Assembly (NCBI GenBank): GCA_016748015.1
Contig: JAAOMT010000128.1
Span: forward strand, 2,485,584 to 2,549,583
Origin: Geosiphon pyriformis
Lineage: Eukaryota > Glomeromycota > Glomeromycetes > Archaeosporales > Geosiphonaceae
Direction of reading: 5' to 3'
Length of the DNA: 64,000 bases
Below are positions 1-11,750 of the stretch, one piece after another. Position 1 is the first letter of the stretch; every line of letters begins with the position of its first letter. The notes under the pieces were generated by a model that was not told where the DNA came from, did not search any database, and was given only the letters and a program-made list of their open reading frames with translations. A program made the translations under genes and the position numbers.

Positions 1-678
1 TGGGATTCCTGTTGTAAAGAATTGAGGAATTGAGGAATCTCAATTATGTATATATAGCAGTAGGATTAGAAGCTGAAAAAACAGACCTCTCAGTTTAGAT
101 TTCATCTAGACAACTTTCCAAAACCACAAATAAATAAACTATTTGTTATCTCAAACCTGCTGCCACTATCAACACTTCATGTTGATAGTAATTGATACTT
201 AACCACATTGGAACAATAGCTCTTGATCACACCTATTGATGGAAAACTAACTTGCAAATCGTCTTGGCTTATTTCTTTTCTTTCTTTATTTTTATTTTTT
301 TTCTTTATTTCTTGCTTTGATTTTATTGTTGTTTACTAACTCTATTGAGGATTAATGCATGGGGTACTGACATCAAGATAAACATGACTGGTAAAAGACC
401 CAGAAATAAGAATAGAACACTTAATTGAGGATAGCTTACCAGGAGGAATACCAGCCATCAAGCTGAGAAAGAAATTGACGAAACTGTGGTTTTGGGAAGC
501 TATAGATAAAACTATTATCATTGAATCTCTGTCCATTATACAAAAAACTCAACCAAACTCTTTGGATACAAACCCTTCAGACACAAACCTTCAGATCACT
601 ATCAACTGCAACTAGATTTGAGTATCAAATTACGAGTTTTGTTATTTAATCTAACACCAGAAATAGTTATCTGTAACA
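1..678 (+). mobile_element. LTR, Gypsy family A, cut by window edge
   Basis: This is the downstream part of a Gypsy LTR in + orientation. It aligns with the LTRs of element A from about their base 205 onward: the TATA-like stretch near 47-56, the 'cagacctctcagttta' block near 84, the 'tcatgttgatagtaattgat' block near 178 and the terminal TAACA at 674-678. The upstream third lies outside the window. It abuts LINE copy 1 at 679, so it is either a solo LTR or the 3' LTR of an element further left. I see no coding sequence in it. Confidence 0.8.
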
Positions 679-691
679 ACATGTAGTTTTT

Positions 692-1156
692 TTGTTCTCT
701 TCTAGTACTGATTTGTCTTCTAATACTGGAATCTTTTCTGCAATCCTTGTTTCTCTTAGTAATTTTGACTTGTATGACTGTTTGGCTTCTTTGAAATGCT
801 CTGTAGAGCTTCTGTCAGACCAAGTTTCTGGTATTTTAAAAAAGTTGAGCTTTGTTGAGTTGGTGCCTTTGGCAATCTTATTTCTTATTCCCTTTTTTGT
901 TGTTTCTGCATTTTTGAAGTCAGGTTTGAATTTGAATATGGCTGTGAATAATGTGTTGGTGCCACCTATTCTTCTTCTTACTGGTATTAATGTTGATGTG
1001 TCTGGTTTTAGCTCTAGTAGTTCCAAGATTCTGACCACTAAGATGAGTAGTTTGGAGTCTAAAATAGTGGTGTTAGATGTATCAGTTAATTCGGTTTTGG
1101 TGAGATTGGATCATTTGTGTTCTGGTTTGGATTTATCAGTTCTTCTTAATCCTTAA
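692..1156 (+). pseudogene. LINE ORF1 C-terminal remnant
   Basis: An open stretch of 154 residues matching the C-terminal part of ORF1 in LINE copy 2. The shared blocks are CSVELLSDQVSGILKKLS here against CSLELLMDQVFSILKKLS there, then SKILTTKMSSLESK against SKILTSKVGRLESK. It is Ser/Leu/Val-rich with no recognised domain; the zinc knuckle that lies further upstream in copy 2 is missing here because the LTR at 1-678 interrupts the gene. ORF2 starts just after its stop at 1154-1156, as in copy 2. Confidence 0.7.
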
Positions 1157-1860
1157 TAAGTGATTTGGTTTGGAAAATTGTCACATGCAATATTAGAGAT
1201 ATGAACAATTTTGCAAAACAGGCTGATATAATTCATTGGCATAAAGGAGTGAACAATTTGATTTCTGTTGTTACTGAGATTAAGTTGAAGGATAAAGTCT
1301 GTCCATAGATTATAAATAAGTTTGATAGTATCCAGGTCTTCACTTTTGGTTTAGACTCTGGTCATTTGGGTTTTGGTATTGCAATTATCATAAACAATTT
1401 GTTGGCAAGGCATGTGTGTAAAATTTCTGAGATACCTGGTTGGCTTTTTTCTTTTAAGTTACTCTTCAAAAATAAACTTTCTGTTTCAATTCTGGGACTC
1501 TATGCTGGTACTTCTCCTGTGGTTTGATTCTCCCAAGCTGGTAATATCAATTCTATGATTGCTAAAGCCGTAAATGAATCTTTTTTCATTGTTTTGGGTG
1601 GCAACTTTAATGAGAATAGTTCTTATAAGTATGCCAGTTTCAAAAAGTGTCTGAATCTTGGTTTGGTTAATTCCTTGGATAAAAGTTCTTATGTAAAAGC
1701 ACCAATATGGACTAACTCTTAAAATGTGGCTAAGACAATCAATTTTTTGTTTGTTTTTTTGAACTTAGTTAATGCTGTGGTGGATTGCAATATATTTGAT
1801 GTTGAAGAATTTTTTAATACTGATCATTAAGCTGTTTCCATGTTGGTGGGTTTGGGTGGA
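1157..1860 (+). pseudogene. LINE ORF2 APE endonuclease domain, broken
   Basis: In translation this region shows the start 'TCNIRDMNNFAKQ', then 'SVVTEIKLKDK' (the conserved TET/TEIK element), 'LGFGIAIIINN', 'VSILGLYAGT' and 'VLGGNFNEN' (the GDFN-like motif), and a C-terminal 'NTDH' corresponding to SDH of APE endonucleases. In autonomous LINEs this domain nicks target DNA to prime reverse transcription. Here several in-frame stops (for example in the reading after LKDKVCP and after TSPVV) and substitution of GDFN by GNFN show that it is dead. LINE copy 2 carries the same blocks, split by Gypsy A. Confidence 0.7.
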
Positions 1861-4380
1861 TTGCTTAATATGCAGCTGAACTTCTTTTGCAAATAAACAA
1901 ATAGGGATCATTAGAAATTTGACTACAGAGATGCAGATAATGTCAGATAAATTAAGTTTAAAGAGGATATAATGGCAAATACTACTATGTTTTATGATGA
2001 GTTTTTTGCATTTGAGAAGCATTTGAACTTGAATGCAATGTGAAATACACTTTGCAGAGTGGTGTGTCTATTAACTGATACAGTTTTTAAGAGAAAATAG
2101 TCCAAGGGCTATGACAGTGTTTTTACAAAGGAGTTGTCTAAGTTTCACAAGCTGAAGCTTTTGGTGTTTAAAATTGTTAAGGCCTCTTATTTGGTTTTTA
2201 GTAAGAAGTTTGCATTTTTGCTTGTTAAGTGGCACAGTTTGAATGTAGTCAATGTTTTTGTGGTGAAGTCTCTCTTTTTTTCAGGTTCTTATTTTAACAC
2301 TATTTGTTCAGTTTTGGCTAAGATTAGAAGTTTTATCATTCTTCTAAGATATTAAAATTAGAGTATGCTAGAGTTTTTTAAATCAGATTGTCAATCAATA
2401 AGAGGATGGAAAACTTTGAATTAAACAAGGGTCATATTATTAGGAGTATATTAAAGCACTCTTTTTGCAAGATTATTTTGGATTATCTGATTGTTAATGG
2501 CAAATTGGTTCTAGATTCTGATCTGGTTAAGGCCAAGGTGAATGTAATTATAAAGGGGTAGATTAGAAAGCATGTAGTGGTAACTGATGTATTTGATGAC
2601 TGGTGTTACTAATATTAACCTTTGGAGTACATTTTTGATAATGCTTTTTCTGGTGTGATGTGTCTGATTGGTTTTGATGAGATTCTTGGTGTGATTTTGA
2701 ATCTGCTTGATGAAAAAACAGCTGGTCTCTTTGGCATCTCAAATGAATTATGAAAACATTGTGACAAGTCAGTTTTGGATATGTTTTTGGTGCTTCTGAA
2801 TTTTTGTTTATGTTGTGAGTCTGTTCCTAAGTCTTAGAGGGAAACTTGGGTGTTAATAATCCTCAAACTATATGAGTGAAAAAGAGTTCTTACAAATATC
2901 TGTCTGATTGCTTTGATTGAAACAGTTTGCAAGATTTTTTCTAAAATACTTTCAGACAGAATTTTTTCAGCATGCAGTGTTTTTGATGTTTTTAAGAGGG
3001 ATAATTTTTCTGTTTTAAAAGACACAATGATGTAATTTCCTATTTTTGCAATTGGTTTGGTTATTAAAGATGCCTTAAAGAAGGACCATAAACTATAACT
3101 TGTCTTACAGAACATGCGGAAGGCTTATAACTATGTTGGATGGAAGCATCTTAGAAAGAGCTTGGTTAGGATAAAGATATGTGATAAATTTATTCAATTT
3201 TTTGGCAGTATTTACAACAATTAGGTTAACAGAGTTATGACTAATTTTGGATTGACAAGTGATTACCAGGTGCATAATGGTTTGAACCAAGGGAAGATAT
3301 TCTCATCTTTTCTTTGGCACATATTTTATGATCCTCTGTTGTGTAAAGTCAAGAAACAGAAAAGTGTGTGTGGATACAGGTTGAATTTGCACTTTATTGC
3401 CAGAACTGATCACTCAAAATTTTAAGCTGGTTTGACATCTTTTCTTGCTGCTGGTGTATTTGTCGATAATACAATTTGGGTTGGTAGTAACCAAACTGCT
3501 ACTCAACATATTCTCAACATTGCTTGTAAATTTTTTTGGCTCAATAATATTTCAATCAACAATAACAAGACTGTGGCCATTTTCATTAATTGTAAAGTTA
3601 TACACTCTTCCTTATTAATTAGTGGCCTGCCTATTTCTATTGCTAAAAAAGGGGAGTCTCATTAGTACTTGGATATCTTTCTGTTTACTAAAGGCTTGTC
3701 AAAGCCCAGCTTGGTTAAAACTTATATGAATGTTTGTTTTTTTGCCAATTTTGTGTTGAAAAAAACTATCTTTAATAAACAGTTCTCATATTTGGTGTCA
3801 ATAGTTTTTTTCTCAATTGTCAGCTATAGATCTCAATTCAGTTTTGTTTCTGTTAGTGTGTTGAATAAGTGAGACATTTTGATTCACAAGGGCTTAAAGT
3901 CTAAATCTGGTTTTTTGTGTGACTTTTCCAATAATGCACTTCATTATCTCTTATTGTATAATTTAAAGACTTTTGAACAGATTCAAGTTGAGAGCAAGTT
4001 TGTTTCTATTATTTGGTTTTCGAATTTGGTTGGCATTCTGGGTTGCCTGTTTGTGCATAGATTATATAATCTGCAAGTGCTTAACTGGAATCCTTGTCAT
4101 CCTTTGCTTTTTCTATCTTGTGTCAATGTTGACTCATTGAATAATTTTTTGGCTGGTGTAGTCTGCATCTTTTTGGAATGTAATCTGTCTCTGAGTGATC
4201 TTGTAACTAATGCTTTTTGTTTTCAGAGTGGTATTCTTTTGTTTCTTGTTTTCAGTAGTCTTAAGTTTTTCAAATATGTCTTTTTGCTTTAGCAGTATAA
4301 AATTGCTTTTGCTGAGCAGCTTTGCAATTGTGCTGGTGCAGTTTTTGATTAGAGAATGTTTAAGCAGTAAAAGAGATTAG
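1861..4380 (+). pseudogene. LINE ORF2 linker and reverse transcriptase, broken
   Basis: About 950 bp of linker precede the reverse transcriptase. Recognisable RT blocks are 'CKIFSKILSDRIF' (about 2930), 'LVLQNMRKAYNYVGWKHL' (about 3095-3150, motif A equivalent of DM-KAYDSVGW in copy 2), 'HNGLNQGKIFS' (motif B region) and 'FVDNTIWVG' (about 3460). The last is the catalytic FVDD motif with the second Asp changed to Asn, a G-to-A change that would abolish polymerase activity. Stops occur throughout. Downstream residues 'NNISINNNKTVAIFIN' match the thumb region of copy 2. Confidence 0.75.
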
Positions 4381-4382
4381 AC

Positions 4383-5050
4383 TTGTATGGCCCAATCCTT
4401 GATTGGTTCGAGCTTTCTGTTCATTTTCTTAATGGTGCTCCTTCTTCTTTTATTTGTTCACTTCTTTTAGTAAGCATTAATTTGTCAGATATTCTTAAGT
4501 CCCATAAATTTGGAGTTATTTGTGACTATTTGTTGAGTGTTAATGCTGGTTGTCTTTTTGTTTATATAGATAGTTCTCTTAGCAGTTTGGAAACTTCAGA
4601 CATGAAGACTGGTGTGGCAGTTTTTTTTGAGGATATTGGTTTGGGTTTAGATGTTGAAATTTCTGGGTTGGTGTTTTTCACTATGGCCAAGCTACAAGCT
4701 GTTACTTTGATACTTAAGTGTGTTCTTTTTTCTGATTCAGTTCAAATTTTCTCAGACAGTTAGTCTGCTCTGGATGCATGTAAATCGGAGTTGGGCTTGT
4801 TGTGTCCTAATTTCTAGAATTAATGTTGGATTAAGCATTGTCATATTATGGGTGTCATTTGTGAAAAAAATTTGAAGGTTAGTTGGCATAAAATTAAGAG
4901 TTATTTGGGAATCTTGGGCAATAAGTGTGCTGATGCTTTCATAAAAACTGCTTGCTTTTCTAATTGGTATCTTCCTTATCATATTGCCAATTGTTATACC
5001 AGGACTGGTAGTGGTATTGTTTCTGCTAATTCTAGACATTTTGTTTGAGA
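4383..5050 (+). pseudogene. LINE ORF2 RNase H domain, broken
   Basis: Translation gives 'CLFVYIDSSLSSLET' (first catalytic Asp), 'MAKLQAVTLILK' in the position of the catalytic Glu block, 'VQIFSDS*SALDACKS' (second Asp, with SDSQSAL carrying a CAG-to-TAG stop) and 'SWHKIKSYLGILGNKCADAF' (the W-KVKGHSG-GN-AD block). The enzyme degrades the RNA strand of RNA/DNA hybrids. A stop splits the domain at about 4761. The same domain is at 13600-14240 in LINE copy 2. Confidence 0.75.
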
Positions 5051-5843
5051 TATATTTTGGTTTGTCCATCAAACATGCTAGGAGGTTGGCTCTGGTTCTC
5101 GAGTTTTGGTGAACACTCTATATGTTGACATTAATTGGTTTAAGTTGTTCTTAGTGTGGCATCCTGATTTGTATTTGGTCTCTGGTTTTACTAGTAAGAG
5201 TACTGCTAAAGCTTGTACTTACTTTATAAAGGCTTTGTATTACTAGCTTCCTGTTGCTGTTTGTAAGTGTTTGTATGCCAAGACTTATCTAAGTATGATA
5301 TGTTTGTTTTGTGGAAATATTAAGATCTCAGACCACACTTTCTTCTGCTCATTTAATTCTAATGTTTGTGTTCAGTTGCTAGACACCTATGCAGCTAATT
5401 GGAAGGTGATTTTTGGTCTGTCTTACTCAGTTTTGTGTGTGTCACAGTGTTTGAGTTCCTGTTTTTCCAATGTTGCCATGTGTGTGACTTTGAGCAATGG
5501 GTTTATCTTTAATAATTAGTATCAGAAGTTCTTTTCTATTTTTAAAGATTTTAAAATTGCAGATCAGATGGTTTTAGACTTTATGTGCAGATTTAGCCTT
5601 GTATTTAGAAAGGAGGTTTGGTTGGCTTGTGCTAAACACTGAGCATTTATGAAGAAGAATGGACTAATTCTATATAATAGATCTGTTTTAGTCTTGGTGT
5701 TTGGGCTTTTTTCAGTGTTTTCTATTGATGTAGTTAAATTGTTGGATATTGCTAATGCCATTAATGTTAGTTTTGGTTTTTGTAATTCTTGTCAGTTTTT
5801 TTTGGATTTAGATAGTATAGTTTCAGTTTGTATAGATACATAG
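5051..5843 (+). pseudogene. LINE ORF2 C-terminal region with zinc finger, broken
   Basis: The C-terminal tail of ORF2 contains 'CLFCGNIKISDHTFFC' (about 5301-5348), a C-x2-C...H-x4-C zinc-knuckle-like motif usual at the end of many LINE ORF2 proteins and thought to bind RNA or DNA. The matching motif in LINE copy 2 is 'CVHCGEMEFSDHNFVC'. Stops interrupt the frame at about 5246, 5518 and 5640. The non-coding 3' end follows, to the A-rich tail near 5960. Confidence 0.65.
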
Positions 5844-6064
5844 TATTGTCTTGATTAGTTTGAATGGCTGGTTATATGTGAAAAATACATAATTCATATC
5901 TAGTTTAGATTACTGAGTTGATGTATTGTACTAGGTAATGTTTAAACCTTACTTGTTAAATAAAAAATAAAAAAAAAATAATTATATTTTAATTATAAAA
6001 AAAATTAATAAAATAAATAAATTATGTAATATAGTTAATAAATATTTATTTATTTAAATCATAA

Positions 6065-6084
6065 NNNNNNNNNNNNNNNNNNNN
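6065..6084. other. assembly gap, 20 N
   Basis: A run of 20 N, a conventional placeholder length, sits exactly between the two copies of the duplicated 1,966-bp segment. The true gap is therefore likely negative (an overlap). Confidence 0.95.
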
Positions 6085-8050
6085 ATCCTTTGCTTTTTCT
6101 ATCTTGTGTCAATGTTGACTCATTGAATAATTTTTTGGCTGGTGTAGTCTGCATCTTTTTGGAATGTAATCTGTCTCTGAGTGATCTTGTAACTAATGCT
6201 TTTTGTTTTCAGAGTGGTATTCTTTTGTTTCTTGTTTTCAGTAGTCTTAAGTTTTTCAAATATGTCTTTTTGCTTTAGCAGTATAAAATTGCTTTTGCTG
6301 AGCAGCTTTGCAATTGTGCTGGTGCAGTTTTTGATTAGAGAATGTTTAAGCAGTAAAAGAGATTAGACTTGTATGGCCCAATCCTTGATTGGTTCGAGCT
6401 TTCTGTTCATTTTCTTAATGGTGCTCCTTCTTCTTTTATTTGTTCACTTCTTTTAGTAAGCATTAATTTGTCAGATATTCTTAAGTCCCATAAATTTGGA
6501 GTTATTTGTGACTATTTGTTGAGTGTTAATGCTGGTTGTCTTTTTGTTTATATAGATAGTTCTCTTAGCAGTTTGGAAACTTCAGACATGAAGACTGGTG
6601 TGGCAGTTTTTTTTGAGGATATTGGTTTGGGTTTAGATGTTGAAATTTCTGGGTTGGTGTTTTTCACTATGGCCAAGCTACAAGCTGTTACTTTGATACT
6701 TAAGTGTGTTCTTTTTTCTGATTCAGTTCAAATTTTCTCAGACAGTTAGTCTGCTCTGGATGCATGTAAATCGGAGTTGGGCTTGTTGTGTCCTAATTTC
6801 TAGAATTAATGTTGGATTAAGCATTGTCATATTATGGGTGTCATTTGTGAAAAAAATTTGAAGGTTAGTTGGCATAAAATTAAGAGTTATTTGGGAATCT
6901 TGGGCAATAAGTGTGCTGATGCTTTCATAAAAACTGCTTGCTTTTCTAATTGGTATCTTCCTTATCATATTGCCAATTGTTATACCAGGACTGGTAGTGG
7001 TATTGTTTCTGCTAATTCTAGACATTTTGTTTGAGATATATTTTGGTTTGTCCATCAAACATGCTAGGAGGTTGGCTCTGGTTCTCGAGTTTTGGTGAAC
7101 ACTCTATATGTTGACATTAATTGGTTTAAGTTGTTCTTAGTGTGGCATCCTGATTTGTATTTGGTCTCTGGTTTTACTAGTAAGAGTACTGCTAAAGCTT
7201 GTACTTACTTTATAAAGGCTTTGTATTACTAGCTTCCTGTTGCTGTTTGTAAGTGTTTGTATGCCAAGACTTATCTAAGTATGATATGTTTGTTTTGTGG
7301 AAATATTAAGATCTCAGACCACACTTTCTTCTGCTCATTTAATTCTAATGTTTGTGTTCAGTTGCTAGACACCTATGCAGCTAATTGGAAGGTGATTTTT
7401 GGTCTGTCTTACTCAGTTTTGTGTGTGTCACAGTGTTTGAGTTCCTGTTTTTCCAATGTTGCCATGTGTGTGACTTTGAGCAATGGGTTTATCTTTAATA
7501 ATTAGTATCAGAAGTTCTTTTCTATTTTTAAAGATTTTAAAATTGCAGATCAGATGGTTTTAGACTTTATGTGCAGATTTAGCCTTGTATTTAGAAAGGA
7601 GGTTTGGTTGGCTTGTGCTAAACACTGAGCATTTATGAAGAAGAATGGACTAATTCTATATAATAGATCTGTTTTAGTCTTGGTGTTTGGGCTTTTTTCA
7701 GTGTTTTCTATTGATGTAGTTAAATTGTTGGATATTGCTAATGCCATTAATGTTAGTTTTGGTTTTTGTAATTCTTGTCAGTTTTTTTTGGATTTAGATA
7801 GTATAGTTTCAGTTTGTATAGATACATAGTATTGTCTTGATTAGTTTGAATGGCTGGTTATATGTGAAAAATACATAATTCATATCTAGTTTAGATTACT
7901 GAGTTGATGTATTGTACTAGGTAATGTTTAAACCTTACTTGTTAAATAAAAAATAAAAAAAAAATAATTATATTTTAATTATAAAAAAAATTAATAAAAT
8001 AAATAAATTATGTAATATAGTTAATAAATATTTATTTATTTAAATCATAA
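6085..8050 (+). repeat. second copy of the duplicated LINE 3' end, probably an assembly artefact
   Basis: Repeats 4099-6064: the RNase H remnant (6369-7036), zinc-finger region (7257-7829), A-rich tail and about 70 bp of flanking AT-rich DNA. A biological tandem duplication would be expected to show some divergence in this decayed setting; none was seen. It should not be counted as a separate LINE. Confidence 0.85.
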
Positions 8051-9020
8051 CTTTTTAAAAATTTTAAACTTTTATTATTAAGTTTAATATAAATAATAAT
8101 AAATAAATAAGTAAAATAATTAAAAATAATTGTATTTTAATTGTTTTTATGTATTAAATATTTTTAAAATAAGTTTTTTTTATTAAATTTAATATAATTT
8201 AATTTTAACTAGATTTATATATTTAATATAAAAATACACAAATTATATCACATATATAATAATTATTTTTTTATATTTAAATACATAAAAAGCTTTTAAA
8301 TACTATTTATAAAATACAAAGCTTTTAACAAAGACTATATATAAATAATTATTATAAGACATTTTTTTTAAATAATTGTTAAATACCAAAAAATACAAGT
8401 TTTATAAAATTTTAACTTGCTTAACAACAAATTTATTCATTTTGTTTAAGTAAATTTCAAGTTTATTAAATGCCAATTCTATTTTTAATATTAGTAATAT
8501 ACATAAAAACATAGTTTAAATATTTTATAAAATTATATTTAAAACAAACTATATTAAAATAACTAATATTATAATTTTTTTTATATAGCTACAGATAATC
8601 TATTATATAAAGTTTTTATTATACAAGATTTTAAACTAGTTAATTTAATGCTAATAAAATCAGTTTTAAAATAAAAGTTTAAATATTATATTAGAATAAT
8701 ACAATCTTAATTAATATTATACAGCAAATTTTTAATTAAAAGTTAATAAATATATTTAACTTTTTACTTAATATAAGTAGTAATATTATACACATAATAA
8801 AAATTGTCAAGCCAAATTTATTTTTTAAAAAAGTTTTTAAAAAAGTTTTTAAAATTATTATAAATGCCTGATTATATATATATATTACATATTTATTATA
8901 AATAAATATACAATTTAATATCAAATTTATAATTATTATTTCAACAAAAATTAAAACTATAGCTTTTTAAACTTTAATATTAGTTTTAAAAATTTAAGTT
9001 AATAAAATATATTGCTATAT
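8051..9020. other. AT-rich stretch, nothing recognised
   Basis: About 970 bp, by eye some 85-90% A+T, with homopolymer and dinucleotide runs. No open frame has recognisable content. The short repeat of TTTTTAAAAAAG near 8821-8855 is low complexity. It is the flank into which LINE copy 1 inserted and may be a fully decayed element. Confidence 0.5.
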
Positions 9021-9680
9021 TGTTATAAGTTAAAATAACAAATTAGCAGATAACAAAATAGAACAGAATTATATAGTAATAAAAATAAAAATAAAAATTA
9101 ACTTTAAAAAATGAATTAAATTAGTATAGATTTAATATATTAGATTAATTTTATAAATATCTTAGTTATCATTCTTTTTAAAAGATAACAAAAAATTTAA
9201 AAATAAAAAAATAGTCTATATTGTCAATAAAAAATAATATATTAGTATAATTTTATGTTTTATATTAGCACTTTTAGAATTTAATATCAAGTATTAATTG
9301 TATTCTTTAGTAATATTTATTCAATAATCTTCAAAATTAACAATTATAAGTAAATACCAATAAATAATTTTTTATCACAAAAATATTTAGATACTTGAAA
9401 AAAATTATGAAAAAAAAATAAATAAATTGAAAAAAATTAAATATTTAGAAATAATTTTTATTATTTTAATTTGTATATGTCTTATATGTTTAAACATATT
9501 TTTTTAAAGCTAAAAAACATATTGTTTATATAGCTATTTAAAATGATTAATAATTAGATCAATAATCAGATCAATAATTAAATCAATAACCAGATTATTG
9601 GTTAAATTAATAATTAGATTATTAATCAAATTATTGATTATTTTCTAAAAATAGAATGACTAACTATATAATATTAATAG
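9021..9680 (-). mobile_element. LTR, Gypsy family G, AT-decayed, first part
   Basis: Starts TGTTATAAG and follows the intact family-G LTR at 62315-63052 block by block: 'aacaaattagcagataacaaaatagaacag' here corresponds to 'aacaagctaacagatagcaaaggagaacag' there. Nearly all differences are G or C replaced by A or T. It is interrupted at 9680 by an LTR-F insertion and continues at 11485-11533. Orientation is minus (its U3 side lies to the right). Confidence 0.7.
9545..9645. repeat. short tandem array in LTR-G U3
   Basis: Degenerate copies of a roughly 12-13 bp unit of the form (A)ATAATCAGATC(A) repeat head to tail. They correspond to the better preserved TGATCAGGTCAA array at 62832-62968 in the other family-G LTR. 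Confidence 0.7.
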
Positions 9681-10379
9681 TATTATTTAAGTAAAAAACT
9701 AATTAGAAACTGTGATAAAAAATATGATTACTATATAAAAACACAAAATAATATAGAATAATGTAAAATAATACAAAATAACATAAAATAACACAAAATA
9801 ATATAAAAAAGCACAAAATAACTAATAATAGCATATAATAATTAATTATAACATAAAAAAATAAAACAATAACTAAAATAATAAGCAATAATTAATAATA
9901 ATAAAAAAATAAAACAATAACTAAAATAATAAGCAATAATTAATAATAATAAATAAATAAAAACAATTTTATAGAATTAAAAAATAGATATAAAAACAAG
10001 TAGTTTTAGTAAACAAAAAAAAACAAGATAAAAAAAATCAATTTTTTTCTAATATTTTATTTTAATTTGATAAATCTTTATTTTATTTTTCTTTCTATTT
10101 TTTAATTAATCTAATAAAATATTATTATTTAATCTATAAATATATAATTTCAAAATTCTGATTGTTAAAATCTATTAATTGTTTTTTTATCTTTATTTTA
10201 AGCCAAATACTATTAGCATAAATGCTTTTAAAACTTTAATAATTGGACTAATTGCTATTAATTATAATAATTAATAAAATACTAATTTTTTTTTATTTTT
10301 TATTTTTTTTTACTTTTATTTATTGTAAAATAACAATATTAGAAATTTATTATTTAAAAATAAACTTTATAATAGTTTA
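9681..10379 (+). mobile_element. solo LTR, family F, first part
   Basis: Starts TATTATTTAAG at 9681. It aligns with the reverse complement of the LTR-F copy at 42345-43007/52787-53061, including the array of ATAATATAAAA-type units (9735-9960) and the block 'tattttaagccaaatactattagcataa'. Interrupted at 10380 by an LTR-A and resumes at 11153. The whole LTR-F (9681-11480) is flanked by the 4-bp duplication ATAG (9677-9680 and 11481-11484), which supports one solo LTR inserted in LTR-G. Confidence 0.7.
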
Positions 10380-11152
10380 TATTACTTATATAATAATAGA
10401 AAAAATAATAAATAAATAAATAATCAAGTAGAAATAAGTATAATAAAAAAAAATTCCAGAATTTTTTTTAATTAAAATTTTAAAATTCTAAAATTCCAAT
10501 AATCTTCTTAATAGAAATCACAAAATTTAAAATTTCAAAAATCTTATATAATAAAAATTATGTATATATAACAGAAAAATTACAAAAAAAACAAATAAAA
10601 ATCAAAGATAAAAAAAATCATTTTTTTTTTACTTTAAAAGTTAATTTGTTATTACTTAAAATAGAATTATCTACTTATTAATAAAATCATTAATTACTAT
10701 TTAATTTAGATTATCTTTATTACTTAATTAAAATACTTATTATTTGTTATATTAACAATTCATGTAAATAATATTCAATATTTAAAATTATTAAAATAAT
10801 AGCTTTTAATCATAATTATTAACAAAATACTAATTTTTAAATTTTTAAATTTTTATTTTTTGTATTTACTAATTGAAAAAAAAGATTAAGTATTGAACTT
10901 TTAATGTTAAAAATAATCTGATAAAAAACTTATAAAATAAGAGTAAACTTAAAAAATAACTTATTAAACCAGTTATTATACTAAAAAAATTCACAAAAGA
11001 CAATATCAATTAAATCTTTGTTTATTATACAAAAAACTTAATTCAAATCTTTAAATTATAAAAACCTTTAAAAATTAGCATTATAGCTATTAATCTAATA
11101 CTAAATTATAAGTTTATTATTTAATTTAACTATTCAAAAAACATTTATAACA
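10380..11152 (+). mobile_element. solo LTR, family A, heavily AT-converted
   Basis: Aligns along its length with the LTR of element A (17108-17952): TATTACTTATATAATAATAG for the start, 'aaattatgtatatataacag' for the TATA block at about 10556, 'aatctttgtttattatacaaaaaactt' near 11012 and terminal TATAACA at 11146-11152. Flanks TTTA (10376-10379) and CCTA (11153-11156) fit a 4-bp target duplication after two C-to-T changes. Confidence 0.65.
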
Positions 11153-11480
11153 CCTAGTAAAAAAAAAAAATTTTCTTAAATATTAAATATTAATTTTATC
11201 TTGTTAACTTATCAGAAAAGCAAAAAAACAATACTAAACTTTAACAACTACACTTAATTAACTTAAAAGAAACATAATTATTATAATATTATTACAAAAA
11301 CAATATTTTTGTGTCTTATAACAAAAAAACTCAATAAATAAAACTTCAAACCAGAAAAGATCTTTAGAAACTAATAAATTAATTTGTAATCAAAACCAAT
11401 TTATTCAAAAACTGCTTAGTTTTTATTATCAAATTACAAGCATTAAATATTATTATTATATTATACTAAATTTATCTATA
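11153..11480 (+). mobile_element. solo LTR, family F, second part
   Basis: Continuation of the LTR-F begun at 9681. 'tatcttgttaacttatcagaaaagcaaaaaaac' here is the reverse complement of the block near 42540 and 12010 in other LTR-F copies. It ends at CTATA (11480) just before the second copy of the ATAG target duplication. Confidence 0.65.
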
Positions 11481-11484
11481 ATAG

Positions 11485-11750
11485 TGGTTAATATATATAA
11501 TAATTAATAAAAATATGGTTTTTAATCATAATATTATTTTTTTTAAAAAAATTGAACTTCAGTAAAATTAAACTATTTCTAATTAAAAAGTTTTGTTTAA
11601 CTTAAAACTAACTAATTTAATAAAGTTTTTTGTTAATAAGATATATAATATCTAAAACAAAATAAGTTTTGTATTTAAAAAACCAAATTTTTATATAAAA
11701 GTTTTAACTTTTTTAGTAATAGTCAAAACTCTTAAAATATTGTTATTCAA
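11485..11750 (-). pseudogene. end of LTR-G and remnant of the post-integrase ORF
   Basis: 11485-11533 completes LTR-G. 11534-11750 is an AT-decayed match to 63053-63275, the 3' end of the post-integrase ORF of element H: 'attgaacttcagtaaaattaaactatttctaa' here against 'attgagctccggcgaaatcaaactatttatga' there, continuing to 'agtaatagtcaaaactct' against 'gcaatagtcaaaactttt'. No usable reading frame remains. The match is lost at 11751 where LTR-F starts. Confidence 0.65.

Larger units (their letters stand above)
679..5982 (+). mobile_element. LINE copy 1, degenerate non-LTR retrotransposon
   Basis: A 5'-truncated LINE whose order is end of ORF1, APE-type endonuclease, reverse transcriptase, RNase H and a C-terminal zinc finger. 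It ends in an A-rich tail (AAATAAAAAATAAAAAA, about 5959-5982). Translation in + frames matches LINE copy 2 (minus, 12651-28600) segment by segment. Many stop codons and frame changes make it a pseudo-element. RNase H together with APE endonuclease fits the I/Tad1-like branch known from fungi; the clade is inference. Confidence 0.85.
4099..6064 (+). repeat. first copy of a 1,966-bp exact-looking duplication
   Basis: Bases 4099-6064 reappear at 6085-8050 with a constant offset of 1,986. All reading frames in the two intervals translate identically, and the non-coding tail matches as well. The second copy starts right after the N gap, and unique sequence resumes at 8051. This looks like an overlap between adjacent contigs that was scaffolded rather than merged. 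Confidence 0.9.

Noticed and set aside
342..536. Minus-strand open frame, with a near relative at 24941-25135
   Set aside because: Both lie antisense within LTR-A sequence; the similarity only reflects the shared LTR. No coding signal.
6369..7829. Second LINE copy downstream of the N gap
   Set aside because: Same sequence as 4383-5843; treated as an assembly overlap, not an extra element.
8736..9888. Small minus-strand open frames rich in Ile/Phe/Leu (8736-8924, 9703-9888)
   Set aside because: Products of very AT-rich decayed LTR sequence; the second is the LTR-F tandem array read as codons.
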